7,772 nt of DNA, taken from positions 1 to 7,772 of the forward strand of contig JAQXHT010000054.1 in assembly GCA_029007415.1 (NCBI GenBank), read 5' to 3'. Below, piece after piece: positions 1 to 6,832 of the stretch. Made by a program: the position numbers and the translations under genes. Source of the stretch: a bacterium. Lineage in GTDB: Bacteria; Bacillota_I; Bacilli_A; RF39; UBA660. The notes beneath the pieces are model-generated. The model did no database searches and was not told the DNA's origin. It saw only the letters and a list, made by a program, of their open reading frames with translations. Position 1 is the first letter of the stretch. Each line of letters begins with the position of its first letter.

Positions 1-6
1 TTTCAT
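1..6 (-). CDS. Possible first two codons of the next gene in the polysaccharide locus (partial)
   Basis: Immediately after the TAG stop of the GT2 gene the minus strand reads ATG AAA and then leaves the window. A weak purine-rich SD (AGGAAAG, about 14-20) lies some 7-8 bases upstream. Polysaccharide genes are usually packed this tightly, so this may be the start of the next gene. Two codons cannot identify a product. Confidence 0.25.
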
Positions 7-7
7 T

Positions 8-853
8 CTACATCTTTCCTACTTTCATACCAATAAATCTTGCTGCCATATCAAAAGGCCATCTGATTAATACTTTTATATTTTTCTCTTGTATAGCTCT
101 TTTCAAAATATATTTAGCAAGCAATCCTCCACTAGAATTAGTTCCATATTGATCTAAATAACTATTTTCTTTAAAAAACTTACCAGTTAGTTTATATCTA
201 TCATAAACCTCCTTTAAAGTAAAATTATGAGAATGATGAACTACTGATTCTGCACAATATTTTATTTTGTAACCTCTAGTAATAATTTTATGAGCTATAT
301 ACATGTCCTCACTTATAGGCAAATTTTTTCCATCATAACCATTCAATCTTTTAAACACTTTAACATCAATGGCTGAACTAGCATCTGAGAAGAAAAATGT
401 TTTTAGACCTAATTCTGGAATATCATCTTTTGACACTATTTTAGATTTTGTTGGATAGTTTGCTTCCCTCGTATATTTTTCAATATTATTGTACTTTGTA
501 ATCTGTCTTGAATAGGTAGCAACAACGTTACCTTTTCCAATATCTTTAGTTAACTTATATAGCCAAAATTTATCGTCAATAACTACATCTTGAGTAACAA
601 AGGCAACTATATCAGAATCACTATCCATTGCTTCTTTTTCTCTCACCAAGCTATGTGAAAATTCATTTTTTTTAATCTTCCTATATTCAATACTATGTTC
701 TTTTAAGTATTCTTCTGTATTGTCTTTACTTTCAGTTAAAACATATCTTATTCTATTCACTTTGACTTTTTCCTGCATAATAAATGATTTATGCAAATTT
801 TCTATATATTTTTCTGCATTATATAATGGACAAATTATATCAACCTTTTTCAT
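8..853 (-). CDS. GT2 family glycosyltransferase, rhamnosyltransferase-like
   Basis: A 281-residue GT-A fold glycosyltransferase, predicted to add a sugar from a nucleotide donor to a lipid-linked repeat unit at the inner face of the membrane. The N-terminus VDIICPLYNAEKYI (4-17) is the usual GT2 nucleotide-binding start. FSHSLVREKEA (65-75) followed by TQDV (87-90) matches the H-x3-R and TQD arrangement of rhamnosyltransferase-like GT2 enzymes, where TQD stands in for DxD. FFSDASSAID (154-163), GYDGKNLPISED (172-183, with ED as the likely catalytic-base pair) and VVHHSHN (204-210) complete that signature. There is no transmembrane segment, so it is probably peripheral at the membrane. The ATG start follows AGGGG about 10 bases upstream. 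It lies behind a weak terminator, so it may use its own promoter. The family is secure; the donor sugar is inferred. Confidence 0.88.
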   Translation of the reverse strand: MKKVDIICPLYNAEKYIENLHKSFIMQEKVKVNRIRYVLTESKDNTEEYLKEHSIEYRKIKKNEFSHSLVREKEAMDSDSDIVAFVTQDVVIDDKFWLYKLTKDIGKGNVVATYSRQITKYNNIEKYTREANYPTKSKIVSKDDIPELGLKTFFFSDASSAIDVKVFKRLNGYDGKNLPISEDMYIAHKIITRGYKIKYCAESVVHHSHNFTLKEVYDRYKLTGKFFKENSYLDQYGTNSSGGLLAKYILKRAIQEKNIKVLIRWPFDMAARFIGMKVGKM

Positions 854-1021
854 CTTCTTTTACCCCTAACTACAATTCACGTACTTTTTTCAGTTATTTA
901 TTTCAAATAAAATCGTCTATCATTATTTCTATTTTAATCAACAACTATTAATAATAAAAAATTATACTTAATCATTTTAATACTATAGTTAATATTTTTT
1001 TATACTAATTAAAAATATGTA
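854..1021 (-). other. AT-rich gap upstream of the GT2 gene; no clear promoter
   Basis: This non-coding gap is very AT-rich. On the minus strand there is a TATAAT-like box (near 946-951) without a convincing -35 partner, and an AGGGG Shine-Dalgarno site next to the GT2 start. I see no tRNA, repeat or short gene here. A promoter is expected because a terminator precedes it, but the sequence does not single one out. Confidence 0.3.
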
Positions 1022-1050
1022 GAAAAAAGAGAGAAAATATATTATTTCTC
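1022..1050 (-). terminator. Weak intrinsic terminator after the sugar transferase
   Basis: On the minus strand, just past the stop at 1056, GAGAAA (1050-1045) pairs with TTTCTC (1036-1031) around an eight-base AT-rich loop. A six-T run (1028-1023) follows closely. The stem is short and AT-rich, so termination is probably partial. That would lower, rather than abolish, read-through from the cps operon into the GT2 gene. Confidence 0.5.
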
Positions 1051-1055
1051 AATAC

Positions 1056-1769
1056 TTATTTTGCACCTTTTTTAAATAACACTGCCACAATTGTTAAAAA
1101 TACACACTTGATATCTAATATCAAATTACAATTTTTACAATAAAAATACTCTAATTCAAGTCTTTTTTCATAAGTAGTTGCACTTCTTCCATTAGCTGCC
1201 CACCATCCTGAAATACCTGGACGAACACTTTCATATATTGCATGATTTCCCTCATGGGCATCAAGCTCACCTTCAACTAAAGGACGAGGTCCTATCATAG
1301 ACATATCACCTTTGATTACATTAATAAATTGTGGTAATTCATCTAGTGATGTTTTTCGTAAAATGTTACCTATTTTGGTTATTCTAGGATCATTTTCAAA
1401 TTTTTGATTTAAATCCCATTCTTTTTTATACTCAGGATTTTTTAAAAGTTCTTTTAAAACTTCATCAGCATTGTACACCATACTTCTAAATTTATATATG
1501 TATATTGGTTTACCATTTTTACCGATTCTCTTTTGCTTATAAAAAATTGATTTTTTATCTCCTGTTATTAAGTAGCAGAATTTTGTTACAACTGCTACAG
1601 GAATTAATAATAAAATACCAAGTAACGAACAAATTATATCAAATATTCTCTTGATAAAGAAATAAGAGGCTCTTTCTATCTTATAAAAAAATACTTTTGA
1701 CTTCTTCACTTCATCAGTAGTTTGAATTATAGTATCATCCTCAATTGTTGTTGACTCTGCCGAAATCAT
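1056..1769 (-). CDS. Priming sugar-1-phosphate transferase (bacterial sugar transferase, PglC-like)
   Basis: It should transfer a sugar 1-phosphate from a UDP-sugar to undecaprenyl phosphate, the first step of building the repeat unit. The 237-residue length matches the single-domain (PglC/EpsE) form, without the multi-TM N-terminal domain of WbaP-type enzymes. A basic KRIFD (40-44) leads into one hydrophobic helix (about 44-68) with a central proline (P57), typical of the re-entrant membrane helix. Then come YKQKRIGKNGKP (77-88), YKFRSM (92-97), NDPRITKIGNILRKTSLDEL (126-145) with the catalytic Asp143-Glu144 pair, GDMSMIGPRP (154-163) and PGISGWW (184-190). The ATG has GGAGG about 7 bases upstream. 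It overlaps by four bases (ATGA) the end of a 35-codon transferase-like scrap. The first 25 or so residues are polar and not conserved. The transferred sugar cannot be read from sequence. Confidence 0.92.
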   Translation of the reverse strand: MISAESTTIEDDTIIQTTDEVKKSKVFFYKIERASYFFIKRIFDIICSLLGILLLIPVAVVTKFCYLITGDKKSIFYKQKRIGKNGKPIYIYKFRSMVYNADEVLKELLKNPEYKKEWDLNQKFENDPRITKIGNILRKTSLDELPQFINVIKGDMSMIGPRPLVEGELDAHEGNHAIYESVRPGISGWWAANGRSATTYEKRLELEYFYCKNCNLILDIKCVFLTIVAVLFKKGAK

Positions 1770-1873
1770 TGTATTACCTCCATATTTCTAAATTTATATA
1801 AATCAAATATCTTACCTTTTACCCCTGATTTATTTTGCGTAACTTCCATACCACGTTTTACATACTTATACAT
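1766..1873 (-). pseudogene. 35-codon fragment of a second priming sugar transferase
   Basis: The minus strand is open from an ATG at 1873 to a TGA at 1766. The encoded VTQNKSGVKGK followed by IFDLYKFRNM aligns without gaps to residues 77-97 of the downstream transferase (YKQKRIGKNGK, PIYIYKFRSM), with 9 of 21 residues identical, including the YKFR core. This is the substrate-loop region of the family. The membrane helix and the Asp-Glu active site are absent, so it cannot be an enzyme. It fits the 128-base gap between cpsB and the intact transferase as a relic of gene replacement. It may still be translated: a weak GAGG lies upstream, and its stop overlaps the transferase start, so it could act as a coupling leader. 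Confidence 0.6.
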
Positions 1874-1897
1874 ATACCTAATACCTCTTTACTGTTC

Positions 1898-2608
1898 TTA
1901 TTTTTTATTATTAACAATCAAATCAAAGTTTTCAAAAAGAAGTCGATTGATTTCTTCTTCTTTCAAATACCATTTTAATTTTCTTCTTAGTGCTACTTCA
2001 TTTCCAATCACTTCATGATGTGTATCACTAGCAAGTATATCAATCATTCCTCTTTTTAAAAGCTTTTTTAGAATTTTCTTACTTGCCCTACCATACTTTC
2101 CAAATAAGCTTGTATAATTTCCTTGTAAGTGCACTCCCATACTTACAAAGTCATTTAATATATTAATGTCTTCTCTTACAAAATAATACCTTTCAGGATG
2201 TGCTAGTATCACATTATAACCAGCACTCATTAATTCATCAAAGACATTTTTTGCATTATGCGGCAAATTCATCATTGGAAATTCAATAAGTAAATTCTTA
2301 GAATTATTAATAGATAATATTTCTCCATTATCAAGTAATTCTAAAATATTATCACAGAATAAAATCTCATTACCTAAGTAAACTTTAATCGGTAACTTAT
2401 TCTTTTCAATGACTTTTTTTAGTTTAAGAAAAGCCTCTTTCTTTTCTTTATTATTCGCCGTATATTTAGTACCAGAAACATAATGTGGTGTAAAAACGAC
2501 TTCATTAACGCCACTATTAATCAAGTCATTTAATATCTTCAAGCTCTCTTCTTCGTTCTTACATCCATCATCTAAACCTGGTAAAATGTGATTATGTAAA
2601 TCTTTCAC
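1898..2608 (-). CDS. cpsB: Tyrosine-protein phosphatase, CpsB/YwqE-type PHP family
   Basis: A manganese-dependent phosphatase of the PHP superfamily that removes phosphate from the tyrosine cluster of CpsD and so sets polymer length and output. Metal ligands are visible in order: DLHNHILPGLDDG (3-15; His5, His7, Asp14), FTPHY (39-43; His42), GNEI (79-82; Glu81), LAHPERY (135-141; His137) and ASDTHH (193-198; Asp195, His197). The 236-residue length is slightly short of the usual ~245. The start is GTG, and its G is the last base of the cpsD TAG stop. GGGGA sits about 9 bases upstream inside the end of cpsD, so translation is probably coupled. It lies third in the operon, after the kinase. No transmembrane segment or signal peptide is seen. 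Confidence 0.95.
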   Translation of the reverse strand: MKDLHNHILPGLDDGCKNEEESLKILNDLINSGVNEVVFTPHYVSGTKYTANNKEKKEAFLKLKKVIEKNKLPIKVYLGNEILFCDNILELLDNGEILSINNSKNLLIEFPMMNLPHNAKNVFDELMSAGYNVILAHPERYYFVREDINILNDFVSMGVHLQGNYTSLFGKYGRASKKILKKLLKRGMIDILASDTHHEVIGNEVALRRKLKWYLKEEEINRLLFENFDLIVNNKK

Positions 2609-3366
2609 TATTCAGATTCCCCATAATAACTATTAGAATAATATCCGTAATAGCCACCTTCACTAACATCTACTTTATTAATTACTACTCCTGTTAAGGT
2701 AGCATGTGATTGGCTAAATACTTTTTCAACTCTTGATACTAATTCTAATTTTGTCTTCTTATTAGAAACTACTAAGATGTTTGCATCACTATATTTTGTC
2801 ATAACAATAGCATCACTTATTCCAAGAACTGGTGTACAATCAATAATAATAATGTCATACATTTTCTTTAATTGTGCTATTACCTTTTCATTATTATTGC
2901 TTGCTAATAGTTCAATTGGATTGGGTGGTGTTGGTCCATTAGGAATTAAATCTATTCCTTGTTTTGTTTTTACTATATAATCTTTAACATCAAAAGGTGC
3001 TGTTTTCTTATTCTTACTAGTACCAGTTTCTTGATAATTTAAAATCAAGTTAGAATAACCTTTATTAGCAGAGTTAACAATTCTAAATATTTGATTTTGT
3101 CTACCACATCTTAAGTCAGCATCAATTAATAATACTTTCTTATCTTCATCTTTATAAGCAAGAGCTAAATTAGCAGAGATAAAACTCTTTCCATCTCCTG
3201 GTTGTGCAGAAGTTATTAAGATTACTTGCATTTTCTTATCTACTTCAGAAAAAGCTAAGTTTGTTCTAATACTCTTAATTGATTCTGTAAAACTAGTCTT
3301 TTTATTTAAATTTAATAATAAATCAGCTTGTTTTGGTTTTAAAGATTCTTTCTTTTTAAATATCAC
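2608..3366 (-). CDS. cpsD: Tyrosine-protein autokinase, CpsD/YwqD (BY-kinase) family
   Basis: The cytoplasmic bacterial tyrosine kinase that autophosphorylates with CpsC as its membrane adaptor and controls polymerisation and export. The 252 residues show the conserved ESIKSIRTNLAFS region (28-40), Walker A SAQPGDGKS (53-61), Walker A' LLIDADLR (79-86), PNPIELL (148-154) and Walker B IIIIDCTPV (172-180). The C-terminal tyrosine cluster (Tyr239, 240, 242, 243, 247, 248) is the autophosphorylation tail. It starts with GTG eight bases beyond an AGGGGG that overlaps the cpsC stop, and only five bases separate the genes, so coupling with cpsC is likely. It has no membrane segment of its own: this is the two-protein Gram-positive arrangement. 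Confidence 0.96.
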   Translation of the reverse strand: MIFKKKESLKPKQADLLLNLNKKTSFTESIKSIRTNLAFSEVDKKMQVILITSAQPGDGKSFISANLALAYKDEDKKVLLIDADLRCGRQNQIFRIVNSANKGYSNLILNYQETGTSKNKKTAPFDVKDYIVKTKQGIDLIPNGPTPPNPIELLASNNNEKVIAQLKKMYDIIIIDCTPVLGISDAIVMTKYSDANILVVSNKKTKLELVSRVEKVFSQSHATLTGVVINKVDVSEGGYYGYYSNSYYGESE

Positions 3367-3371
3367 TTTAC

Positions 3372-4043
3372 TTACCCCCTATTCGCTTTTGGTACTGTTC
3401 CTAAAACAGTTAATTTTAATTTATCTTCAATATCAGATGTACTCTTGATAGTTGTATCAAAGTAATAAATTACAAAGATAACACCACTAGATAGTATAAA
3501 ACCTAACAATGTATAAATAATAAGATCTTTTGAATAGTTAATATTACAAGGTTTAATTGCTAGTTCTGCTGTATCTAGTACACTTACATTATCAATATTA
3601 TAGAAACCTTTTACTTTGTTAGAGAAAACTGGCACAATGGCATTAGCTATTTTCTTAGCTAATTCTCTATCTTTGTTTTTAACTGTTACTTTAATTATTT
3701 CTGTATTTTCAACGCTTGAAACAGTTATTAAACTAGATAATTCATCAGTTGTATAGTCTAATTTCTCATTGTTAATGACTTGTCTTAATACACTACGACT
3801 CTTAATGATGTTACTATAAGTTGGAACTAAGTTTTGGTTTAATAAAACATCACTTTGTGTATACTTTTGTGTATCGTCGCTTTCTCTTGCTAAAACAACA
3901 GTTGTACTACTCTGGTATAATGGTGTTTTTATAACTAAACTGTAAATACTGCCTAAAAATACAAATGCAAAAATAGTTGCTAGAACATAAACAACTCTTG
4001 CTAAATAATAGTCAAAAAACTCCATAAGATTGATTTCTTCCAT
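3372..4043 (-). CDS. cpsC: Capsular polysaccharide co-polymerase / kinase adaptor, CpsC (Wzz family)
   Basis: The membrane partner that activates CpsD and influences chain length. The 223 residues have the standard layout: a short cytoplasmic N-terminus, TM1 (about 16-38), an external domain with the Wzz pattern PLYQSSTTVVL (41-51), and TM2 (about 173-195). A cytoplasmic tail ending DKLKLTVLGTVPKANRG (207-223) is the segment that docks CpsD in this family. The proline motif before TM2 is reduced to one visible proline (IKPCN, 163-167). The ATG is well supported: GGAGGGG (4051-4057) lies seven bases upstream, and a TTGACA promoter sits just beyond. It is the first gene of the operon; no LytR/CpsA-type gene is visible upstream. 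Confidence 0.95.
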   Translation of the reverse strand: MEEINLMEFFDYYLARVVYVLATIFAFVFLGSIYSLVIKTPLYQSSTTVVLARESDDTQKYTQSDVLLNQNLVPTYSNIIKSRSVLRQVINNEKLDYTTDELSSLITVSSVENTEIIKVTVKNKDRELAKKIANAIVPVFSNKVKGFYNIDNVSVLDTAELAIKPCNINYSKDLIIYTLLGFILSSGVIFVIYYFDTTIKSTSDIEDKLKLTVLGTVPKANRG

Positions 4044-4068
4044 ATTTCTACCCCTCCAGTCGCTATTT

Positions 4069-4098
4069 ATAATATACTTAATACTACTATCTTGTCAA
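4069..4098 (-). promoter_or_regulatory. Sigma-A-type promoter of the cps operon
   Basis: On the minus strand a perfect -35 TTGACA lies at 4098-4093. The -10 is TATATT (4076-4071, spacer 16) or TATTAT (4074-4069, spacer 18). The start would be near 4063, giving a leader of about 20 bases that holds the GGAGGGG ribosome site of cpsC. No other comparable promoter is seen before the transferase terminator, so it probably drives cpsC-cpsD-cpsB-transferase as one transcript. Confidence 0.72.
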
Positions 4099-4116
4099 TT
4101 AAAATTTAAGTATATT
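4071..4116. repeat. 11-bp inverted repeat bracketing the cps promoter
   Basis: AATATACTTAA (4071-4081) and TTAAGTATATT (4106-4116) are exact reverse complements. The first arm covers the -10 region and the second lies just upstream of the -35, with centres 35 bp apart. This placement suits an operator bound by a repressor dimer or by two molecules joined by a loop. The second arm is outside the predicted transcript, so an RNA hairpin is unlikely. The regulator is unknown. Confidence 0.5.
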
Positions 4117-4164
4117 CAATAGTTTTATTCTTTTTTCTCCATTCTACTTTAGTATATCGTAGAT

Positions 4165-4181
4165 TTTGGTCATTCCAAAAT
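4165..4181. repeat. Short inverted repeat in the divergent intergenic region
   Basis: TTTTGG and CCAAAA flank a five-base spacer. It lies between the minus-strand cps promoter and the plus-strand small peptide gene. It may be a small operator, but it is short enough in AT-rich DNA to be chance. The rest of 4117-4280 shows nothing that I recognise. Confidence 0.25.
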
Positions 4182-4217
4182 GAAAGTTTTAGAAAAATTA
4201 CATTTTATCGACATCTT

Positions 4218-4302
4218 TTGACAAATTTCGTAAATTGTTAATTTTATAATGATATCAAGAATAAAAAAGAAATACACTGTATATAATAATCATGACAGGA
4301 GG
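4218..4302 (+). promoter_or_regulatory. Candidate promoter elements and strong SD for the 39-residue peptide gene
   Basis: Two TATAAT boxes are present. The one at 4245-4250 has TTGACA (4218-4223) upstream, but with a 21-base spacer, which is too long for an ordinary promoter. The one at 4282-4287 lacks a -35 and would give a leader of only about 13 bases. The true start is therefore unclear. The AGGAGG at 4297-4302 is a perfect SD four bases before the ATG at 4307. Confidence 0.4.
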
Positions 4303-4306
4303 TTTT

Positions 4307-4426
4307 ATGTTAAAATTAATTTTATTGTTACTTATGCTATTCTTGAGCTTATTTCTTATATGTAGTTTAATACTTGCCAAGGAATGTGATAACAGAATGG
4401 TTACTAAAAAAGTTAAAATCAAATAA
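4307..4426 (+). CDS. Small single-span membrane peptide, 39 residues, unknown function
   Basis: Not recognised as a known family. The peptide starts MLKLILLLLMLFLSLF and stays hydrophobic to about residue 24, then becomes polar and basic with a lysine-rich end (TKKVKIK). That is one membrane span with a cytoplasmic-type basic tail. Neither cysteine (19, 27) sits in a proper lipobox, so it is not an obvious lipoprotein. Support for a real gene comes from a perfect AGGAGG SD and from a strong terminator whose stem includes the stop codon. It is transcribed away from the cps operon. A short hydrophobic peptide with a strong SD and its own terminator could be a type I toxin or a small regulatory membrane protein, but no antisense RNA promoter is clear here. 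Confidence 0.7.
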   Translation: MLKLILLLLMLFLSLFLICSLILAKECDNRMVTKKVKIK

Positions 4427-4460
4427 TCCTATCTATATTAAGTAGATAGGATTATTTTTT
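4421..4460 (+). terminator. Strong intrinsic terminator after the 39-residue peptide gene
   Basis: TAATCCTATCTA (4424-4435) pairs exactly with TAGATAGGATTA (4443-4454) around a seven-base loop, and TTTTTT (4455-4460) follows. A-T pairs extend the stem on both sides. The stem contains the TAA stop codon. On the minus strand the tract after the stem is poorer (TTTGATTTT), so it acts mainly on the plus strand. Confidence 0.85.
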
Positions 4461-4549
4461 AGCTTTTATTTTTAATAATATTTTTACTACAATAATATGT
4501 TAATAAGAAATAACTTCCATAGATTAAAATAATAAAAGATACCTTTACA

Positions 4550-4939
4550 TTAAGTTACTAATGCACCAATACTAGAAGCATAAATTTCTTCTTTTGTATT
4601 AAAACTTAAAATAGTATTAGAAAAAGAATCAGTCTTTATAAGATTATCTATCATTTTTTCTTTATTTTCTATTACTTCATCTAGTAAAACGATAAAAGCA
4701 AGATTAGTATCATTACTAGCCATTTCATATAACCTATCCAATTTAAAGAATATAATATATTAGAATTATATTCTAAATAGAGATACTTCTTCTTGGCTAT
4801 TTTTAAGTGAAGAATCTTTTACTTGACTATCGGTATAAATATGTAATTCTTTCTAAACACCATAAATTTTACTTATTTCAATATCATAAGAAGCAAATTT
4901 GATTAAAAAGTTATTTAAGAAATTTCTAAGGGATAAAGT
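4550..4939 (-). pseudogene. Decayed minus-strand gene, family not recognised
   Basis: Two protein-like stretches follow each other on the minus strand. The first, 4939-4769, is open except for a TAG at 4855-4853 and reads ...KFASYDIEISKIYGV, stop, KELHIYTDSQVKDSS...SLFRI, then TAA (4768-4766). The second lies in another frame, 4741-4550, and reads ...RLYEMASNDTNLAFIVLLDE...SFNTKEEIYASSIGALVT. It begins at a TTG without a Shine-Dalgarno site; the first ATG is at its residue 7. Mixed polar and hydrophobic composition over about 120 codons, broken by stops and a frame change, suggests one degraded gene. I cannot name the family. The second piece could instead be a short independent ORF of 57-63 residues. 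Confidence 0.4.
4760..4776. repeat. 7-bp inverted repeat within the decayed gene
   Basis: TTAGAAT and ATTCTAA are separated by three bases. It lies at the point where the reading frame of the decayed gene changes. No T-run follows on either strand, so it is not a terminator. It is probably incidental in AT-rich DNA. Confidence 0.25.
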
Positions 4940-5050
4940 TTAAAATAACATTAAACAAATAACAGTTGTATTTATTTTAATACTTATTTCTCTAATAACG
5001 AAACTATTTAATTATTTATAATATAGATTTTTCTTTTTACTTAATATTTT
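4940..5050. other. AT-rich stretch without recognisable genes
   Basis: No open frame with a credible ribosome site, no RNA gene and no convincing promoter is visible. Together with the debris to its left it forms a gene-poor gap between the small peptide terminator and the two-component system. Confidence 0.4.
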
Positions 5051-5088
5051 TAAAAGGAAATAGTTACTATTCAGCTGTGAATAGTAAC
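5051..5088 (-). terminator. Intrinsic terminator of the two-component operon
   Basis: On the minus strand, downstream of the kinase stop at 5112, GTTACTATTCA (5088-5078) pairs exactly with TGAATAGTAAC (5073-5063) around a four-base loop. A pyrimidine-rich tract, TATTTCCTTTT, follows. The 11-bp perfect stem is strong. On the plus strand the tract after the stem (CATTTGTTTAAT) is weaker. Confidence 0.75.
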
Positions 5089-5111
5089 CATTTGTTTAAT
5101 ATCTCAGTTCA

Positions 5112-6143
5112 TTACAATTTTGTAATATTGGTTTGTATTTTATAATAGTTATTTACACCAAAAGTTAAAGTTACTAAGGTATATTCACTTACTAAGGAAG
5201 TAATTTCAATTTTATGACCTAATTTATCACATAATTTTTTAGCAATATATAAACCCATTCCGGTTGATTTTGAATTATAAATTCCATTATCACCAGTAAA
5301 TGACTTATTAAAGACTTTTGGTAAATCACTTTTACTAATCCCCTTACCATTATCCAAAATACTAAGTCTAACTTTATCATCTAACTGATGTGCTGTTATT
5401 TTGATATAGCTATTTTTAGTTTTACTAGCATATTTAATACTATTATTGATTATTTGATTCAATATGAATTCTAACCATTTATAATCAGTAGTAACTTTCA
5501 TTCCTTTTGTATCAACGATAAAATCTATATTATTTTCTAATAAATCATCTTTATTTTTTAAAGCTATCGCTGTAATGACTTTATCTAAGCTAACATCTTG
5601 AAAAGTGAAGTCTTCTTCTAAATAGTTACTACGAACATAATATAATACTTGGTCTAGATAGTTATCTAATCTTTTTAGTTGATAAAGATATTTTCTATCT
5701 AAGTCTTTATTATTATGAGTCATCAAAATAAGTGTAGCTAGAGGCATTTTCACTTCATGAATCCACATTTCAATATAGTCTTTAAAGTCTTCTAAGTTTG
5801 CTTTATATTTATTAATTTCTTCAATCATTGATTTATCTATATCATATAGTATTTTACTTAGTAATTTTCCTTCATAAAAACTAGGAGTAGTTACGGTTTC
5901 TAAAACTAAGTATTTTTTATCCAATGCTTCAAGATTAGTTAGCAAATTTTGATAAAAGTTTCTCTTGCGCAAATAGTCTAAAAGAAAAATACTAATACCA
6001 GCTACTAAGAGAATCGTAAAAATTATTACTACTAAATAGCTAGATATTTTAAATGCTAATAAGATACTAATTATTAATATTATGGTTAAAAGGTAAATAA
6101 TTATAGAAAATATTTTGTCTTTTAAATAGTTTTTCAGTCTCAT
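5112..6143 (-). CDS. Sensor histidine kinase, BceS/GraS-like intramembrane-sensing type
   Basis: A 343-residue membrane kinase that should phosphorylate the response regulator encoded just upstream. Two membrane helices (about 12-31 and 36-55) are joined by only a few residues, so there is no external sensor domain; this is typical of kinases that sense cell-envelope antibiotics through a partner transporter. The H-box YIEMWIHEVKMPLATL (123-138) carries phospho-acceptor His129. The ATPase domain shows the N-box NQIINNSIKYA (229-239), G1 LDNGKGIS (263-270) and G2 STGMGLYIAKKL (293-304). Its ATG overlaps the regulator's TGA by four bases (ATGA), so translation is probably coupled. A terminator follows. 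BceS-type kinases usually depend on a BceAB-type ABC transporter; none lies in this window. Confidence 0.93.
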   Translation of the reverse strand: MRLKNYLKDKIFSIIIYLLTIILIISILLAFKISSYLVVIIFTILLVAGISIFLLDYLRKRNFYQNLLTNLEALDKKYLVLETVTTPSFYEGKLLSKILYDIDKSMIEEINKYKANLEDFKDYIEMWIHEVKMPLATLILMTHNNKDLDRKYLYQLKRLDNYLDQVLYYVRSNYLEEDFTFQDVSLDKVITAIALKNKDDLLENNIDFIVDTKGMKVTTDYKWLEFILNQIINNSIKYASKTKNSYIKITAHQLDDKVRLSILDNGKGISKSDLPKVFNKSFTGDNGIYNSKSTGMGLYIAKKLCDKLGHKIEITSLVSEYTLVTLTFGVNNYYKIQTNITKL

Positions 6144-6805
6144 AATAAGATATACCCTTGTCCTTTTCTAGTTTCAATCGCTTCACTATAACCAAAACTT
6201 ACTAATTTACTTCTTAACCTACTAATATTTACTGTTAAGGCGTTATCATTTATATATTCTTCGTTATTCCATAACTCACTCATCAATTCATCACGACTTA
6301 CTATTCTATTTTGATTAGTTAAAAGGTATAAAAATATTATCATTTCATTTTTAGTAAGTTCTATCGTCTCTTGATTTTTTACTAATGTTCCTTTATTTTG
6401 ATAAACCATTAAATCACGATATTTAATTTTATCTTTTACTTGGTTTAAACGTTTAAAAACATTTTGGATACGAAGTAGTAATATAGTTGGATTATAAGGT
6501 TTGGTAATAAAATCATCTGCACCATAAGAAATTGATAAAGCTTCATCTAATTCACTAGCACGACTAGTAAGAATTATAACAGGTATATTACTTTCTTTTC
6601 TTATTTCTTTTAGTAGCAATTCTCCATTTAGATAAGGGATATTTACATCTAGTAAAATTAAATCAACATTAGATTTTAAAATTATTTCTTTAGCATTTGC
6701 AAAATCTTTTAATACTGATACTTCGTAAGAAGTGTTTTCTAATAAAGCTTTTAATTCTTCTTGCATACTGATATCGTCTTCTACTATTAGTATTTTTTTG
6801 TTCAT
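6140..6805 (-). CDS. OmpR/PhoB-family response regulator, BceR-like
   Basis: A 221-residue DNA-binding regulator, partner of the overlapping kinase gene. The receiver domain (about 3-115) has the acidic pocket VEDD (8-11), phospho-acceptor Asp53 in LLLDVN, Thr80 in ILTSR and Lys102 in FITKPY. The C-terminal winged helix (about 125-221) has ELTKNEMIIFLYLL (149-162), the recognition-helix segment ALTVNISRLRSKL (189-201) and the closing wing IETRKGQGYIL (210-220). The length is normal. GGTG (6817-6814) lies eight bases before the ATG. It is first in a two-gene operon; by analogy it responds to peptide antibiotics, but that is inferred from kinase type only. Confidence 0.94.
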   Translation of the reverse strand: MNKKILIVEDDISMQEELKALLENTSYEVSVLKDFANAKEIILKSNVDLILLDVNIPYLNGELLLKEIRKESNIPVIILTSRASELDEALSISYGADDFITKPYNPTILLLRIQNVFKRLNQVKDKIKYRDLMVYQNKGTLVKNQETIELTKNEMIIFLYLLTNQNRIVSRDELMSELWNNEEYINDNALTVNISRLRSKLVSFGYSEAIETRKGQGYILL

Positions 6806-6823
6806 TTTTTCTTCACCGCCCTA

Positions 6824-6832
6824 ATTATAGCA
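6824..6832 (-). promoter_or_regulatory. Extended -10 promoter of the two-component operon
   Basis: The minus strand reads TGCTATAAT at 6832-6824, an ideal extended -10. No good -35 is seen, which an extended -10 can tolerate. The predicted start (about 6818-6817) falls at the GGGCGGTG ribosome site and leaves a leader of only about 12 bases, so a second start point cannot be excluded. Confidence 0.5.

Noticed and set aside
2777..2980. 67-codon plus-strand frame
   Set aside because: It lies wholly inside cpsD on the other strand and is a shadow of that gene.
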